A stretch of 64,000 nucleotides of DNA from Lycorma delicatula (Eukaryota; Arthropoda; Insecta; Hemiptera; Fulgoridae): NCBI RefSeq assembly GCF_047948215.1, contig NC_134457.1:84482898-84546897 (forward strand), written 5' to 3'. Position 1 is the first letter of the stretch. The number at the start of each line of letters is the position of its first letter. The position numbers and the translations under genes were made by a program. Below are positions 1 to 11,884 of this stretch, one piece after another. The notes under the pieces were generated by a model that did no database searches, was not told where the DNA came from, and was given only the letters and a program-made list of their open reading frames with translations.

Positions 1-765
1 CAAATAGAGGCAAGTCATCAGCAACGATTTCGTTGCGAAAGGGATCAGCAGCACTCGAAAACTTAATGTTGAAAAGCTCCAGAACTTGTACCGCAGTAAG
101 AGTAGGGAGGACGTCCAAAACGTTCTATGACGATCTTGAAGCCGGCACCCCATACGTCACGGTCGATCTCCTCACAAAGCCATCTCCAAAAGTCTCTTTT
201 GGCTCTCTTAATGGCAGACTTATAACAACGACGGCTAGACAAGTACTCCTCTCATGCAAGGTCACTGAGAGGCTGATTATCACGTCTAGCAGTTCTCTGA
301 AAAGCTCAACGCGTAGCTAAACATTTTCCTCAAAGCACGTTCAGATGGGAGGACCACCAGTAATCGCGACGGCTAGTATTCTCGAACGACGTCACGATGC
401 GTGCTCTCTCACACTCCTCCAACACTATCTCTGTAAAAGCCAATAGAGTCGAGACTCCGATGAGACCGACGGCCACAGATTCCTCCAGTCTGACAACCGG
501 AACTAGAAACCCTCTTCTGTAGTCGCTGATGTCGAACGCCGCCAGCAAACTCAAGTAAGATGAGCAGATGGTCGCTCAGGCTTTCAGTATTCAGGGTCTG
601 CCAGGAGACAACAGAATTGACGTGAGAAGAACTCACGAAAGCAAAGTCTATACAAGAACTCGAGTTTCCCTTACAAAAGGTGGCCCATCATTGTTAACAC
701 ACACCAGATCGTAAGTGTTAACCATATCACTGAGATAAGCACCTCAAGCATTCCGCTGCATACCT
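1..765 (-). mobile_element. LINE ORF2 fragment: end of AP-endonuclease domain and pre-RT linker (R1/Jockey type), truncated by window edge
   Basis: On the minus strand this reads as the second half of the AP-like endonuclease of a non-LTR retrotransposon, followed by the linker that leads into reverse transcriptase. Visible family signatures, in order, are NNDGPPF, then after a frameshift KGNSSSCIDFAFVSSS, then ESLSDHLLILLEF. The SDH triad is a conserved endonuclease active-site motif. Further on (coordinates 250-90) comes the basic linker SAIKRAKRDFWRWLCEEID and then WGAGFKIVI, the usual pre-RT motif of R1/Jockey-like elements. At least two frameshifts and several stops break it, so it is inactive. 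The RT domain would lie beyond position 1. The plus-strand ORF at 33-320 is only a shadow. Confidence 0.75.
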
Positions 766-2125
766 GTCAAGTCATATTAATTATTGAAAAAATATAATGC
801 AAATAATCTAAAGGTACATGAAAATGCACCTTTTCATGTATCGTACATGAAAATACTATTACTAGCAAAATAATTACAAGAATAATTTAAATGTGAAAAT
901 TATTTCAGGATGTATTTTTATTTAAGTTGAACGAGATGCAGCATGTTGAAATTAAAAAAAAAATCATGTTAATTAATTTTATTAATATTTAAAAGCAAGG
1001 ATTAGTTAACATTTATAATTTTATAAATATCGGTCGTCATGATTCATACTTACGGGCGCCAAACAATGATCTGATAGCACACTTTTGTATCTTAAAGACT
1101 TAATGTGACCTTTTGAGAGAACCCTAAAAGGTGATATTATACTTTAGACGGAAATGTACGTAAGCATTATAAATGTTTAATAATGATGGCAAGTTTAGAG
1201 TTTTATTAAGGTGCTTCAAACGGTATTATTTTATGTTGTTGCAAAGGAGATCAATTTGATCGTCTAAAGAGAATTTATCATCTAATAAAATGCTAATAAA
1301 TTTTGCTTTATGGAAAATAGAAACACTAACATCATTAATGAAAATTATAGATAACATTAAATTATTGTAACATAAAATTAATTTATAGAAATTAAGTAAT
1401 GGTAATAAAAATTTTAATGAATATCTTTTTAGTTAAAGGTGATTTAAATTCCTAAATTTTTCCAAAAATTATAAACTCGTTTCGGTTATTTGTTTGACTA
1501 CCGAATCTAACCGTTCCAGTTATAACAGTTGTAAGGACTAACAACCCTTGATAAATGTGAAAAAAAGAGATTTGGTAGAGTCGGATATTTTTATTTTCTT
1601 TTTAACAAAGAGGGCATATTCATAAATATAACACTAACAAAAATTGATGGTTTTATTTTGTAATTACTGGTACATATAATTGTACTTATGGATCCCAAAT
1701 AATGTTCTGAGGCCAATGTTTGGTTCTTAAAACGTTTTCTTGATTTTTTTCTGGTCCCCAAAATATGATATTTAATGCGGGAATACAAGTAAAAATAATA
1801 TTTAAAAATGATGACAAGATTAGCGTTTTATTAGGGTGTGTCAAAGAAAAAATAGTACGGTTTGAAAAACCAATGATTTGTTTAACCGGTTTTTTTTTAA
1901 ATGATTAAAAATTTAATCGTTTTAAGAAATATAATTTTCTTGACTAGAATCATTAAATTTATGTTTTTTGAACAGAAAATGAATTACCAAATAACCAATC
2001 GTTGTGTAGGTAATGATTTATATTAATTCACTGAGTAATACTCTAAACCGTATTTCCTCAATTGTTTTATTATTTTTTTCTTTCTCTGGTTTTATCAGAT
2101 AAGAAATACTTATCGATCTCAATTA
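766..2125. repeat. AT-rich block with a diverged ~630-bp tandem duplication
   Basis: No gene is visible. Two segments, about 1045-1235 and 1680-1865, align along their length in direct orientation. Shared blocks include TGATATT, ATGATG followed by CAAG, and GTTTTATTA followed by GGTG, in the same order and at similar spacing. The repeat period is about 630 bp. Weaker similarity extends to both sides. The block separates two minus-strand LINE pieces (endonuclease at 1-765, gag at 2130-2765). Confidence 0.6.
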
Positions 2126-2129
2126 AAAA

Positions 2130-2765
2130 GTGCAGTGTATAACTTTAAATCGATCAATATATTGATTTTTCCCCTCCCCGGACCGGATTCCACAATTAAG
2201 CACAACACAGTTCTGGGGTGTCCATTTACTCTAACAAGCCTTCCCGCCCACCGGTTGTACGTCAGGTCGGCTCTACGGTCGGATCTTATGCTATCGCCTG
2301 CCTCTAACCCCAGGGATAGGATTACAAGATTTGACTAAGCCGTTCGTATTGCCGTTGACTATGCCACCCCAGGAGCCGGTACACGGTCTTGATGCCTTCT
2401 TGCCTCAAACAGAAACACCCAAAAGGGCATCCCCGTCGGGACTACGGTGTTTTCCATTCCCCTCAAAAGAGAACAAGAGAGTTTCCGTTACTCATCACTG
2501 CCACCCATCTGTGCTAGCACAAACGAATAGCGCTCAGCAGATAGCTGTCCCTCATCTCCTCATTACTCCAGCAGCTTTATGTCAGTCAAAGGATCCGACA
2601 AGTAAGCAAGTGGAAAAATCCTATTACCGGGATGTACAACCCTCCAGCGTGTGGCCCTCCGAACCACAAACACCACACCTCTGCGAAGTAGGACATTGGT
2701 CCCGCCGATGACCCTCCTGACCGCAGTTGAAGCACAGTTTGGTGCGGTCAGGATATTTTTGTGAT
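2130..2765 (-). mobile_element. Decayed LINE gag (ORF1) fragment with two CCHC zinc knuckles
   Basis: The minus strand encodes two consecutive retroviral-type zinc knuckles, as found at the C-terminus of ORF1 in Jockey/R1-like LINEs. Knuckle 1 is CFNCGQEGHRRDQC (about 2734-2693) and knuckle 2 is CGVCGSEGHTLEGC (about 2678-2637); both fit C-x2-C-x4-H-x4-C. A stop follows soon after, and the remaining GC-richer sequence down to about 2130 is frameshifted. A stretch near 2230-2160 reading VVLNCGIRSGEG could be the start of ORF2, but this is weak. The plus-strand ORFs at 2135-2338 and 2331-2711 are shadows. Strand and order match the endonuclease fragment at 1-765, so the two may come from one element. 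Confidence 0.65.
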
Positions 2766-3246
2766 TGTAAATAAATACCTTACCACACGTTTCAATTGGT
2801 GCTAAGTTTTTAGTTTTTATTTAGCTTAGAAATTCACTGCTGAGTTTTTATTATATTTCTTTTTTTTATAAAAAAACGTTTTTCTTACAGACTGGTGGCA
2901 GTTTATTAATAAGTATAGCCAATTAGGAAAGATTTTTTTTTTGTTCAACAAACACTATATTTACAATCGGCTCCTAAGTGGAGCCATACGTAAGTCGTTT
3001 GATAAGAAGCTCATGAGAAGGGGGTTCTTAAGGAACTTCCATAAGTAATTCATAACTCTCGTAATAGTTATCAGTAATCTTAAAGTCCATTAGAAAAAAA
3101 ACATTTCTGCCAACACTTAATAGTGCTTAAAAACAAATATTAATAAATAAAAAATAAAAAAACCAATAAACAAATAAATAGACAAACCAAAGAAAAATAA
3201 TAGTCAAACAAGAATAATATCACTAGATTTGGCATTGTCATCTATC
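2766..3246. other. AT-rich interval, no gene seen
   Basis: Only A/T-rich low-complexity sequence, which probably includes the 3' untranslated part of the minus-strand Jockey-like element that follows. Confidence 0.5.
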
Positions 3247-3960
3247 AAACTGTCATGCAGTAGCCCCTAACTCAAGCACATGAAGACATTTCAACCATCG
3301 GACGTCCCTGCTCTTATCAAGCAGATTGACTGCTAAGTGGTTGACGTGATTTTCAAGTCGTTGCTGGTACTTAACATTGCACTGTCTCACAACCTCACGA
3401 GCCGTCGGATGCTCTAGATATTCATGAATTTCATCATTCCGTGTGAACCATGATACCTCTGTAATTGCTCTCGTTATTTTGTTTTGGAAGCGTTGTATGA
3501 TATCTATGTTACTATTACTTACTGTTCCCCACAACTCCACGCCATAAGTCCTGATTGGTCGTAGGGTAACCTTACAAATCAGTAATTTATTGAAAAGCGT
3601 GAAGCGTGAATTTCTCCGTACCAGCCAATGCAGTTCCTTATACTTTGCGTTTAGTTTTCTTTTCATTCTCACGAGACACTTCCAGGTCAAACGCCGACCT
3701 AGGTGAAGTCCTAGGTACCACACGCTTACCGTTGTGATCAAGACACCAACCATGTACACACTGGGACAGTCACCCTTTCGCATGGAGAATGTGATATGCT
3801 TTAATTTATCCTGGTTAACTTTAATCTTCCGTTTTTGCGCAGACAAGGTCTAATGCCATTTGTAGCTCCCGCGAGGCTAGGCTAGGGTCTTCGTTAACGG
3901 CAAAAGATAGCAGTGTCATCGGCAACTGGTTATCATATCAGCGGCTTGTAACTGATCTGT
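3247..3960 (-). mobile_element. Jockey-clade LINE: 5'-truncated reverse transcriptase C-terminal part
   Basis: A 197-codon minus-strand ORF (3846-3253) matches the region just after the RT catalytic core in Jockey-clade ORF2. Motifs are KRKIKVNQDKLKHITFSMR (the W-IKIN-KS-TF region), VWYLGLHLGRRLTW (the YLG-LD-RLTW motif), NKLLICKVTLRPIRTYGVEL followed by WG, and a C-terminal tail starting ITRAITEVSWFTRN. Upstream, in another frame (about 3925-3900), is ADDTAIF, the RT catalytic box, preceded by stops. The fragment therefore begins at the RT active site and has at least one frameshift. The ORF's first codon is TTG and is not a real start. It is a dead 5'-truncated insertion. Confidence 0.85.
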
Positions 3961-4295
3961 AGTAAAAACTACATTTATTATGTACATCTGACGACTTTAA
4001 TATATAGTTTTTTTCGTAAAAATATACCATTAAATTTTTTTTTATACTTAATATTTTTTCAATTCTTTGAATAATATTTTTTCATTTTTAATTTAATTAC
4101 ACTGGGCAGAAGTAAACCTTTTTTTTGTCCAAGAAGGAACGTATTTGATCCTAATAGAATTTTTCCCAATGAATTCAGATATTAAATAATTTTTTTATTA
4201 TCTACGTTTTTTTCGTGACATGCATATTAAGAATGATAGAAATGTGTTTTTACACATTTATTTCTACTGTTTTTAATTTCTAATTATCTAGAGTG
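3961..4295. other. AT-rich interval, no gene seen
   Basis: Low-complexity A/T sequence without a convincing reading frame. Confidence 0.5.
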
Positions 4296-4540
4296 TTATG
4301 GTTGTTGTTTCCTTTCTGTGTTTAACATCTGAAACACTCCTTCAACGTCCAACAGTAACAACCAAACATTCTTGTATTCCACGGTTCCTGGTATCTCTTT
4401 TCCATCATATCCTTGCGGAAATTTTTCACTAACGATACTAAGATTATCTGGGAAGAAATCCAGGAGAGAGTCGAAGAAATGAATTGAAGGATATATTATA
4501 CACTTTATTTTTGTTATGACTATCAATTCACCCACAATTT
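4296..4540 (-). pseudogene. Fragment of a multicopy arthropod transposon-associated ORF
   Basis: The minus strand first reads LLDFFPDNLSIVS. After a one-base frame change it reads RKDMMEKRYQEPWNTRM and then CWTLK. From memory this resembles the C-terminal part of an uncharacterised protein found in very many copies in insect and spider genomes (pattern FFP-NL, FHQD, MEKRYQG-WN, MADYCW-LKR). The segment corresponding to the region before FHQD is missing, so there is a small deletion as well as the frameshift. The 79-codon ORF at 4296-4535 captures only part of it. Family assignment rests on recalled motif similarity. Confidence 0.5.
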
Positions 4541-5752
4541 CAGAGGGTTTTGAGATTTTCTAAAATCGTTTTCCTAATCATTTTCCGATCGCATGTTACT
4601 TTTGAAAAATCCTCCGTCAGAATTTTCATGTCTACTCAACAGATTTTTATTTTTTTTTTTATTTTTAATCAAAATTCTTGTTTGAAGTCAGAAATTTATT
4701 CTTCGATTTTAACATCATTAAACCAGGAAATTTTTCCTTCAAATAATAATGTTTAGCACGATTTATATCTTTTATTTTAAAAAAGATTTTGAGAAATCCT
4801 AACTTTATATGAAGTGGAGGTAGAAGAATCATATCAGAATTGACTAGTAAGGGATTTATAACATTTTTCTAACCGTGCAACCGTAAGTGATTCGCGCTTT
4901 GGCCAATTCCTTCCTGATATCTCATAATCACGAAAGAAAACAAAAAAAATTTGTACAGTTGAACTGCAATACAGTTAACAGTAGAGGGACTTTTAAACCG
5001 TAATATTAAACCTAACATTTGTTATGCTGGATATTTTTTTCGAAAGTATTTTATTTTATTTTTATATGTTTCCTTTAAGTAATTTTTATAATTTAATAGA
5101 AAGAAAGTAAATTAATTAGCATTGTGCAAAAGGCGAGCCTTTAAACTAATTTTCAAAGAAATAATGAACAGTCTGCATTCTGCTGTTTTACATATAGGTA
5201 ATATAAGTACATCGATCAAAGCGAAAATTTCGTTATAATCATTTTAACACTTTTGAATTTAGCGAAATAGTTAAAATATGATAAACTGTTCGTGTTCCAA
5301 AATCTGGATTTATTGTTGTTATTTATTACGCTATACTTTTTTTTCAGGAACAACACTATTTGTACAAAAGAAAATTGATTTATTCTCTTTTTTTTAATGC
5401 TGCCATATAGTATTATATTTACTTTAATTTATAATATATGTAAAATGGACTGCTATAACTATGAAATAATACAAACGTTACAATTTATTAATCATAAATT
5501 ATACTAAATGTAAAATAATATTAGTATAGCACACAAATTAATTATAAATAACAAATTTTTATTTATTGCAATAATTATGGTAGAATATAAAGTATAAAAA
5601 TGATTAAGTCATAATTTAATTGTATACAAGGAGTAAAATTTAGCGCTTCCATAAAACTATGCACATACACTGTGCAATTCAGCAAGGTGTAAACAGGTCA
5701 TTCCTGTTTACAACCCCCTCATGTAGGCAGACACTGTGGTTTTCACATTATT
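4541..5752. other. AT-rich interval, no gene seen
   Basis: Long A/T-rich stretch. The small plus-strand ORF at 4550-4756 has a phenylalanine- and isoleucine-rich composition expected from A/T-rich noise. Confidence 0.5.
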
Positions 5753-5841
5753 ATGTATAATTCATTTTCTCTGGCTAGAAAGAAGTATATAATTTTTTTG
5801 GTTCATACTACTTATCTCGATGTTTATTTTGGCTACGACAG

Positions 5842-5938
5842 GTGTAAAGCGCTTGATGTAGAACTGGAATTAATTAGAACTGCTTTTTCAGAAAGTAATA
5901 ATATTCATAATAGACCCACTCCCTGTAGTAAATTACAG
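5842..5938 (+). other. Candidate internal exon of an unidentified host gene
   Basis: A 97-nt open segment lies between a plausible splice acceptor (pyrimidine-biased tract, then GACAG ending at 5841) and a strong donor (CAG|GTAAAGAT at 5938/5939). Read in phase it gives balanced, non-repetitive amino acids, including CKALDVELELIRTAFSES and then NNIHNRPTPCSKLQ, unlike the F/I/K/N-rich translations of surrounding A/T sequence. The exon would start in the third base of a codon and end on a codon boundary. I do not recognise the protein. It has no partner exon that I can find in the window, which fits either a gene with very large introns or a chance pattern. Confidence 0.35.
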
Positions 5939-5959
5939 GTAAAGATATATGTATGATTT

Positions 5960-8900
5960 TTACATCTGAGTATTTTCTGCATTTTTTTTGGTGAGGTTTG
6001 CATGGTGATTGCAAGTACATTTAAACTCAGTAAGGAAAACACCGAGAAAATACTTCACTTGAAAACTATGCCTAATAAGCCGAACAGGAGATGTCTATTA
6101 TTCTTGGAAATAACGAGTTGTAACGGAAAAATAGCCTATAGCTATTTCGTATTACGTACATGATAAAATTTATAATTATATTTAAACATTATATATAAAT
6201 ATTTATAAAATACATGATGGCTTATATTTACAAAATATTCTTCAAATATGTTAAAATGTAAATATAATTTAAAGACTAAAGAAAATAAAATTATTCTTAT
6301 CTTTATTTTTAAGAAAATAAGAAAAAGATTGCATATATTAAAACATTGTAGATAAAATTTTAGTCAAAACTCCTTTAGGGTGAACCAGATTAGAGAAGTA
6401 TGAAATATTCATGTCAAAATTTTATACGCATTCTTTATCATCGGCTTTTCCACCAGATTAACTTCAGTTAACAAAAGACAAGACAAAAAAAAAAGGGAAA
6501 CAACTTAAGCCTAACAAAACAATGTTCAGTGTTCAGATACTCAATACTTTTTTTTTGCAATAAATATACAAGCTACATTATTTATAACTTACATCATCCT
6601 TATGTTATAAAACAGAAATATCGGATGATATTATATCCATGTATTAAAAACGGTGTGCCGTAAAACAAATTCATTCTATTATCTTAAATCTAAACAACGT
6701 TTACCTGTTATTATTATTATTTATTTACCAAATCCGAGGGTTTGATGTCTAAATTAACGACAAAATTTATAAAACGAGCCAGAAACATAAATAAAAGACA
6801 TACATTCACACTTACCAAAAACTAAATAAATTTGTTTAACTTTTACGTATGTTAAAAGTAAAACTACTCCATTCGTAACGGTTGTTAAGTCATGTGACAA
6901 GTGACACACACGTTACTAACAAAAATAACATAACCATAACTAACATTAATAAAGCATTCCAGAGTTTTATAAACAAAAATAAGGAGAGAAATGGTTTAAT
7001 GAAATGTTAGATGATATTCAGCCATATATGTACAACCTTCACTCTGTTCAAAATTGGTATTATAATCATTAGTTCTCTTAGAAAAATCAGCTATTTTTAA
7101 TGTCAGTGGTAATTTTTATGCGTTAAAAATAAGAGAATGATCGTGAAAAACTAATTTTGTCTTAATGAAAAAACTGATCATATACTGGTAGGTTTACAAT
7201 ATAGTTGTAAACATTGTAGTTTTACAATATATTAAAATAACAGCCTGTTTTAATATAACAACCTCCTCAATCAATGCCCTCAGTTAATATAATTAATTTA
7301 TACCAGATAATGGATACATAAATCAAAACCGGTCAAATCAAGGTCAATCTTCTTATAAGAATATATATTGTATTATAAATTAATAATTTCCAAGGCTTTG
7401 AGAGAAATAATTTGGTCATTATTTTTGCCAAAATTTTCAGTAATTTGGTCGAGTAAATAAAACATTTTTATTAAAATATGCAATTAGTAAAATTAACCAT
7501 TTATAAACGTATCATACTTTAACATAAAATTATTAATAATAATATTTAATTAAAAATTCTATTAAAAAAATATCAGAAATAAAGACTCATTCTGTGTACA
7601 TTGTTTTTTAAATATCTAATTGCTCCGCTTTACTGGGAGTTATAGGTTGTCGAACATTACTTTTTGTAACTTAGAATCGGTTTACTATTCTCAAATTTTT
7701 CATTCTGTAGGTTGTTTTAGAAAATATAATCACATAATTTTTCGCTATGTCCTTAAACAACCTGCGATACTTTTGTAAAAAAAATCTTGACTAAGAAGGC
7801 AAGGATAAGACTGAAGTTTAACAGTCATTAAATTTAAATGTCTGCAACAAATTTATAAAGGTGACTTGACTTGAACCTAGTAACTGCTAACGCATCTTCA
7901 TTTTCCAGATGTTTTTATAATTTTTCATAAAGTCTATGATATCTTCTGTTATATGGCTGATCCTATGTTGTTTGCCGGTTTTAAGATTTCGCTTTTGATT
8001 TCAATTCAATTTCTACAAATACCGTGTTATCTTTTAGCATTGTAAAACTTATACCATATTCGTATAGAATAAAATCTTAAATTTCTTTTAGTAATTTTAT
8101 TTTAAAGCACAGGATACAGTAGTTTTTCCAAAACACTGATAAATCATAGAATCAATTTTTAACTCTGAAGATGTCAGTCAATACGAATCGAAATGCTTGA
8201 AAATTCGTGGGATAATTTTCAGAATTGAAGTGGATACACCCTAAGGCGTCCTGGATAGTGGTGCATCTAATAATAATATTGTAGTATCTTAAAATAATTC
8301 CAAATAAAATAAGATTTATAACTTCGTTACATGATGAGTTGTTATAAGATACATACACATTTGTATATATTCCAAGAAAGGAACGGAAGTTCAGCTTTAC
8401 TCAGTAATCATTTTGGTACCAGATAAGAGACAAGAATCCCTGAAGAGGTATATAACAAAAAACGCAACCTCACCATCTTCTAATATTAAAGACCTAATTG
8501 ATAACAATAGACCCAGTTAAAATCCATAGTCATCACTTGCGAGAAAGAGATCTATAATAAAGAAAAGTGAGGTTACTGCAAAACGAAAAAGTGTGATTTA
8601 AGGCTTCATACCGGAATTTGCTATTTATCCGGTTTAAAATTCTTCAGAAATTAGGGTATTTTTATATACCGTAAGTACAGTACATTACTCACAAGCTGCA
8701 GCGTAGACTCTAAAAAGTTTCTTCTAGAGCCGGGTCTTTTTGTTGGAATGACTCCACCGCAGCAGCTATTTAAAAATTTTATTTCATCACAGTTACGCGA
8801 CTGCGTTCTTATTCAAACAATTATTTTTCTTTTATAGGGGATATTAAAATGTTACCCTTTATTGAAAACACATTTGTTTCTAATTAATTTTTTTATAGTA

Positions 8901-8960
8901 GGTAATACGTAATTTTTGTTAATTCGCGTTTAGTTATTGTAGAGGTAAGATAGAAGTACA
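5960..8960. other. AT-rich interval, no gene seen
   Basis: About 3 kb without a convincing ORF. Somewhat more complex sequence at 7860-8700 may hold very old repeat remnants, but I could not assign it. The minus ORF at 8152-8358 has no recognisable motif. Confidence 0.5.
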
Positions 8961-8989
8961 GTGACTTTGTTCAGTCTTGCCAAAAAAAA

Positions 8990-9890
8990 AAAACAAAAAA
9001 AAACAGAATGCAGTACGGTGCTTTCAGCAATGCTTAATTCTACTTTGGAAAAGGATGTATCCTAACAGCCATCAAATGGTTTTCGTTAAGTGTGCAGTCC
9101 AATCGTTAATGCAATAGAACAACATGCAGAACAGAAAATTTGTCTACGTAAGAGGTTCTAGGTAAGGTTATTTATTTATTGTTCTTGTAAGGAATACGAC
9201 AAAACCAAATAATATGCTGATGAACTCGGCATGGGAATGGAAGCGGTCATATATTAGAAGTATTATCTGCCAGAGGTTTGCGTTCATTCCTTAATTATTA
9301 ACCCATTCAAAATTGTTGTACCTGGACAATAGAAATCGATGAATCGTGCTTCTCTAGGTGTAAACATAATGTAGGCCGGATTTATCCTAATCAGAGGATG
9401 TTCAAACGTTTTTCATAGATACGAGTGAGTATTTCTTGTATGTTATGTTGGATCAGTTTGCAGAAACATTTACAGGAGCGATCACATCCAGCAATCTACC
9501 TGGCACAAATATTATATCTGACTGATGAAGGGCAAATGCGACATCCCTGGAATGTGGTACGAAGACTGCATTATCAACCATTCAGAGAATTTCGTTAATT
9601 CAATTATGGGTGCGCATATTTAAAGAATTGAATCGGTTTGTGCTGATGCAAAATGTAGGAACAATAGAGAATACGATACAAATAGGGCAGTAGTAAATTC
9701 CTATTTAAGTCAATTTTTACATAGAGAACCCGTTACAAAATATGGGAATTTGCATGAACAGATGCTACAAAACGTAGTGGGGCATATCCCTCCTAACTAG
9801 CAGGCGAGTGGTATGTTTGATTACGGCATTAGCAGTAGTTTTACAAGTTAAGGGGAAATTCCACACAAGACCCACAGTGCCACATGAAGA
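8990..9890 (+). mobile_element. Merlin / IS1595 (ISXO2-like) DNA transposon relic
   Basis: The plus strand carries the DDE core of a Merlin-type transposase. WTIEIDESCFSRCKHNVGRI continues as YPNQRMF (from 9323), with the first catalytic Asp at 9338-9340. Then IISD (9511-9522) supplies the second Asp. In another frame come IPGMWYEDCIINHSENFVNS and GAHI-stop-RIES, where the Glu at 9630-9632 fits the third acidic residue. The tail reads YGNLHEQMLQNVVGHIPP. Upstream, degenerate ELGMGMEAVIY fits the N-terminal region. Frameshifts and in-frame stops make it non-functional. I could not identify terminal inverted repeats, so the ends are approximate. Confidence 0.8.
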
Positions 9891-9899
9891 ACAGATTCA

Positions 9900-11650
9900 G
9901 ACTTCTATAAAGAAATATTTTTCACCTATTCTCAAATGATTTGTAATACATTTAGGTATTCAAATTAATTTAAAATCTAAACCCCAAAAAATGCTTGCAA
10001 AAAAATTAAATCTCTAATAACAGTTTGGTTTTTGTATTTTTCTGTAATAGTTAGATTAGAAAATTAAAAAAAAAGAAAATTGATGAAAATTGTACCAGTA
10101 CCTATACGTTGTTAGTGTGTGTACTCGTTATTATTTTATCGTTTTTAGTGTTGCATCTTGTTTAAAATATTTCTTTATTTTGGAATAAGTATTTCACCTT
10201 TCCATTATTCCCGAAGTGCAAGTCATTAAGAAGTTATATGGCTGAAACAGTACTTCTCTGTTTCAAACATCTGTCAGATAAGATTTCGGCAGTCTTGCCC
10301 GGAAGCAAAATGAAACCCAAATTATCCTAAAAATTTCGTATTCTAGCAGATTATGATAAATTAATCCTATTAACAACTAACGAAGATAATTTTTCCCAAG
10401 AAGAATCAGTCTATCTAGTAATTTTTCTTCGATTTCTATGGAAATAAGGTACTAAACTAAACTATTGCAATTTAGATTTCATAAAAGGTTTTTCCAGGAA
10501 AAAATTGTATTTTATCGTAATAATCTTTGTTTAATTTAATAAGAACTATAATTAAGTGTAGTACATAAATCTTTTCCACCTTAATGTTTCTCTAAACACT
10601 GATATTCTGAAATTAAATAATGCCTAAAAGACTCGCATATGCGCGCGTGAGCGCACGCACACACACACATATATATATATATTTTTTTTATAATTTCTAT
10701 AATGGAGAAAAAAAATTTTTAATTTTAATCTTAATCATAATTAGAGTATTTCATAAAAATTTGTTTAATTTCTAATCTTTTCGACAAATAAACAGAACAA
10801 TAGAAGAGCAGATTCATTTCAAACACATTTCAACTGCAACTTTAATTAAAAAGGTGAATTTCAATACCAACTAATCAGTGGCCCTTCAGATTTAACACAA
10901 AAGAAAGCAAGAATCGTGGCTGAAATTCCACTACATAATGGCTAGTTACTCCAGAACCGATATGTAGAGATGAATTCTAGATTTTAGAAAGAAAATAACT
11001 GGCCGGAAGAGTGTAAGTTGGTCGAAATGTGGTTTCCTCTTTCAGTTAAAGCTGTACAACAAGAAGAGCTGGAGAAATAACGAAATTAGGAAATTTAAAA
11101 AACATTCGCTACGTTACAGAGCTTAATAAAAAAAGCAGTCGGATTAAAATTAGAAACAGAATGTTAAAAAAATAAAAATAAAAATAAACCACAGTCCAAA
11201 TTTTTTTAGGAATTCATCTCATTCCCAGAAAGTAGAAATGAAAGAAGACTAAGAAAATGCTGCAACGATTTAGTTTTGCTTTGAAATTAATATAGGCGGG
11301 ATTGTTAAACTAATAAAGGAAGACGATAAGAATAAGAGTAAATTCTAAATTTTAAAGTTTCTGACACGGTCTACTGTCGATTCTGTTTGTCCTCAATTTA
11401 CTTTAAATTCCGAAATCCGCTTCATAGCTACAAGAAGGCAAAATTAAAATTTATAAAAATGGAAAAATACTAAAACATCTCATTGAACAAGAATTATATT
11501 TAATTTGGAAAAACTATTTAAAAGTATTAGCTTTCTAAACGGATAATTCACCTCCTTTCATTGAGACTAAATTGTTATTTTTACGTATGAATTGTTTGCT
11601 GAAGTCTTATTTATTTCAAAGAAACAACAGCTGTATGCCCAATTATAGTC
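9900..11650. other. Intergenic interval with a microsatellite and a possible protein relic
   Basis: Mostly A/T-rich. A compound purine/pyrimidine microsatellite lies at about 10640-10681. Around 10900-11090 the sequence is more complex and reads NNWPEECKLVEMWFPLSVKA in one frame. It may be an old transposon remnant, but I cannot name it. Confidence 0.4.
10640..10681. repeat. Compound microsatellite (GC/CA/TA)
   Basis: Consecutive GCGC, CACA and TATA dinucleotide runs, ending in a T run. Confidence 0.9.
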
Positions 11651-11654
11651 ACTT

Positions 11655-11776
11655 TAGATAAATGAATTTTGTAGCGTATGTAAATATCATGCCTGATCGT
11701 GATTCAAACCCGGGGGACCTCTGGATGAAAGGTCGAGACGCTACCACTCCGCCGCGGAGATCGGCGGAAGATTCAT
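11655..11776 (-). mobile_element. tRNA-derived SINE, copy 1
   Basis: On the minus strand there is an A-box-like segment (GCGGAGTGGTAGCGTCTCGA, around 11755-11735) and a B-box-like GGTTTGAATC (11710-11698), spaced as in a tRNA gene. A tail beginning CAGGCATG, with GCTACAAAATTCATTTAT further on, is shared with the copy at 22.5 kb. It cannot be a working tRNA because the stems are not complementary. Confidence 0.75.
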
Positions 11777-11884
11777 TTTAAACAAAAAGTTTGAAAAAAA
11801 GATTTTCAACAACGGAATATTTCCCAGCTGCCTTAAAATGTTCATTATTATTGCCTCCTGAAGAAAGAGTTTACATTTAATTTA

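Noticed and set aside
33..320. 95-codon plus-strand ORF at the left edge
   Set aside because: The minus strand encodes LINE linker motifs in this interval; the plus frame shows none.
2331..2711. 126-codon plus-strand ORF, Pro/Ser-rich
   Set aside because: The minus strand of the same DNA carries two clear CCHC knuckles, so the plus ORF is a by-product.
11698..11760. Possible genuine tRNA gene
   Set aside because: A and B boxes are present, but acceptor and anticodon stems do not pair and the same tail recurs in other copies; a SINE.
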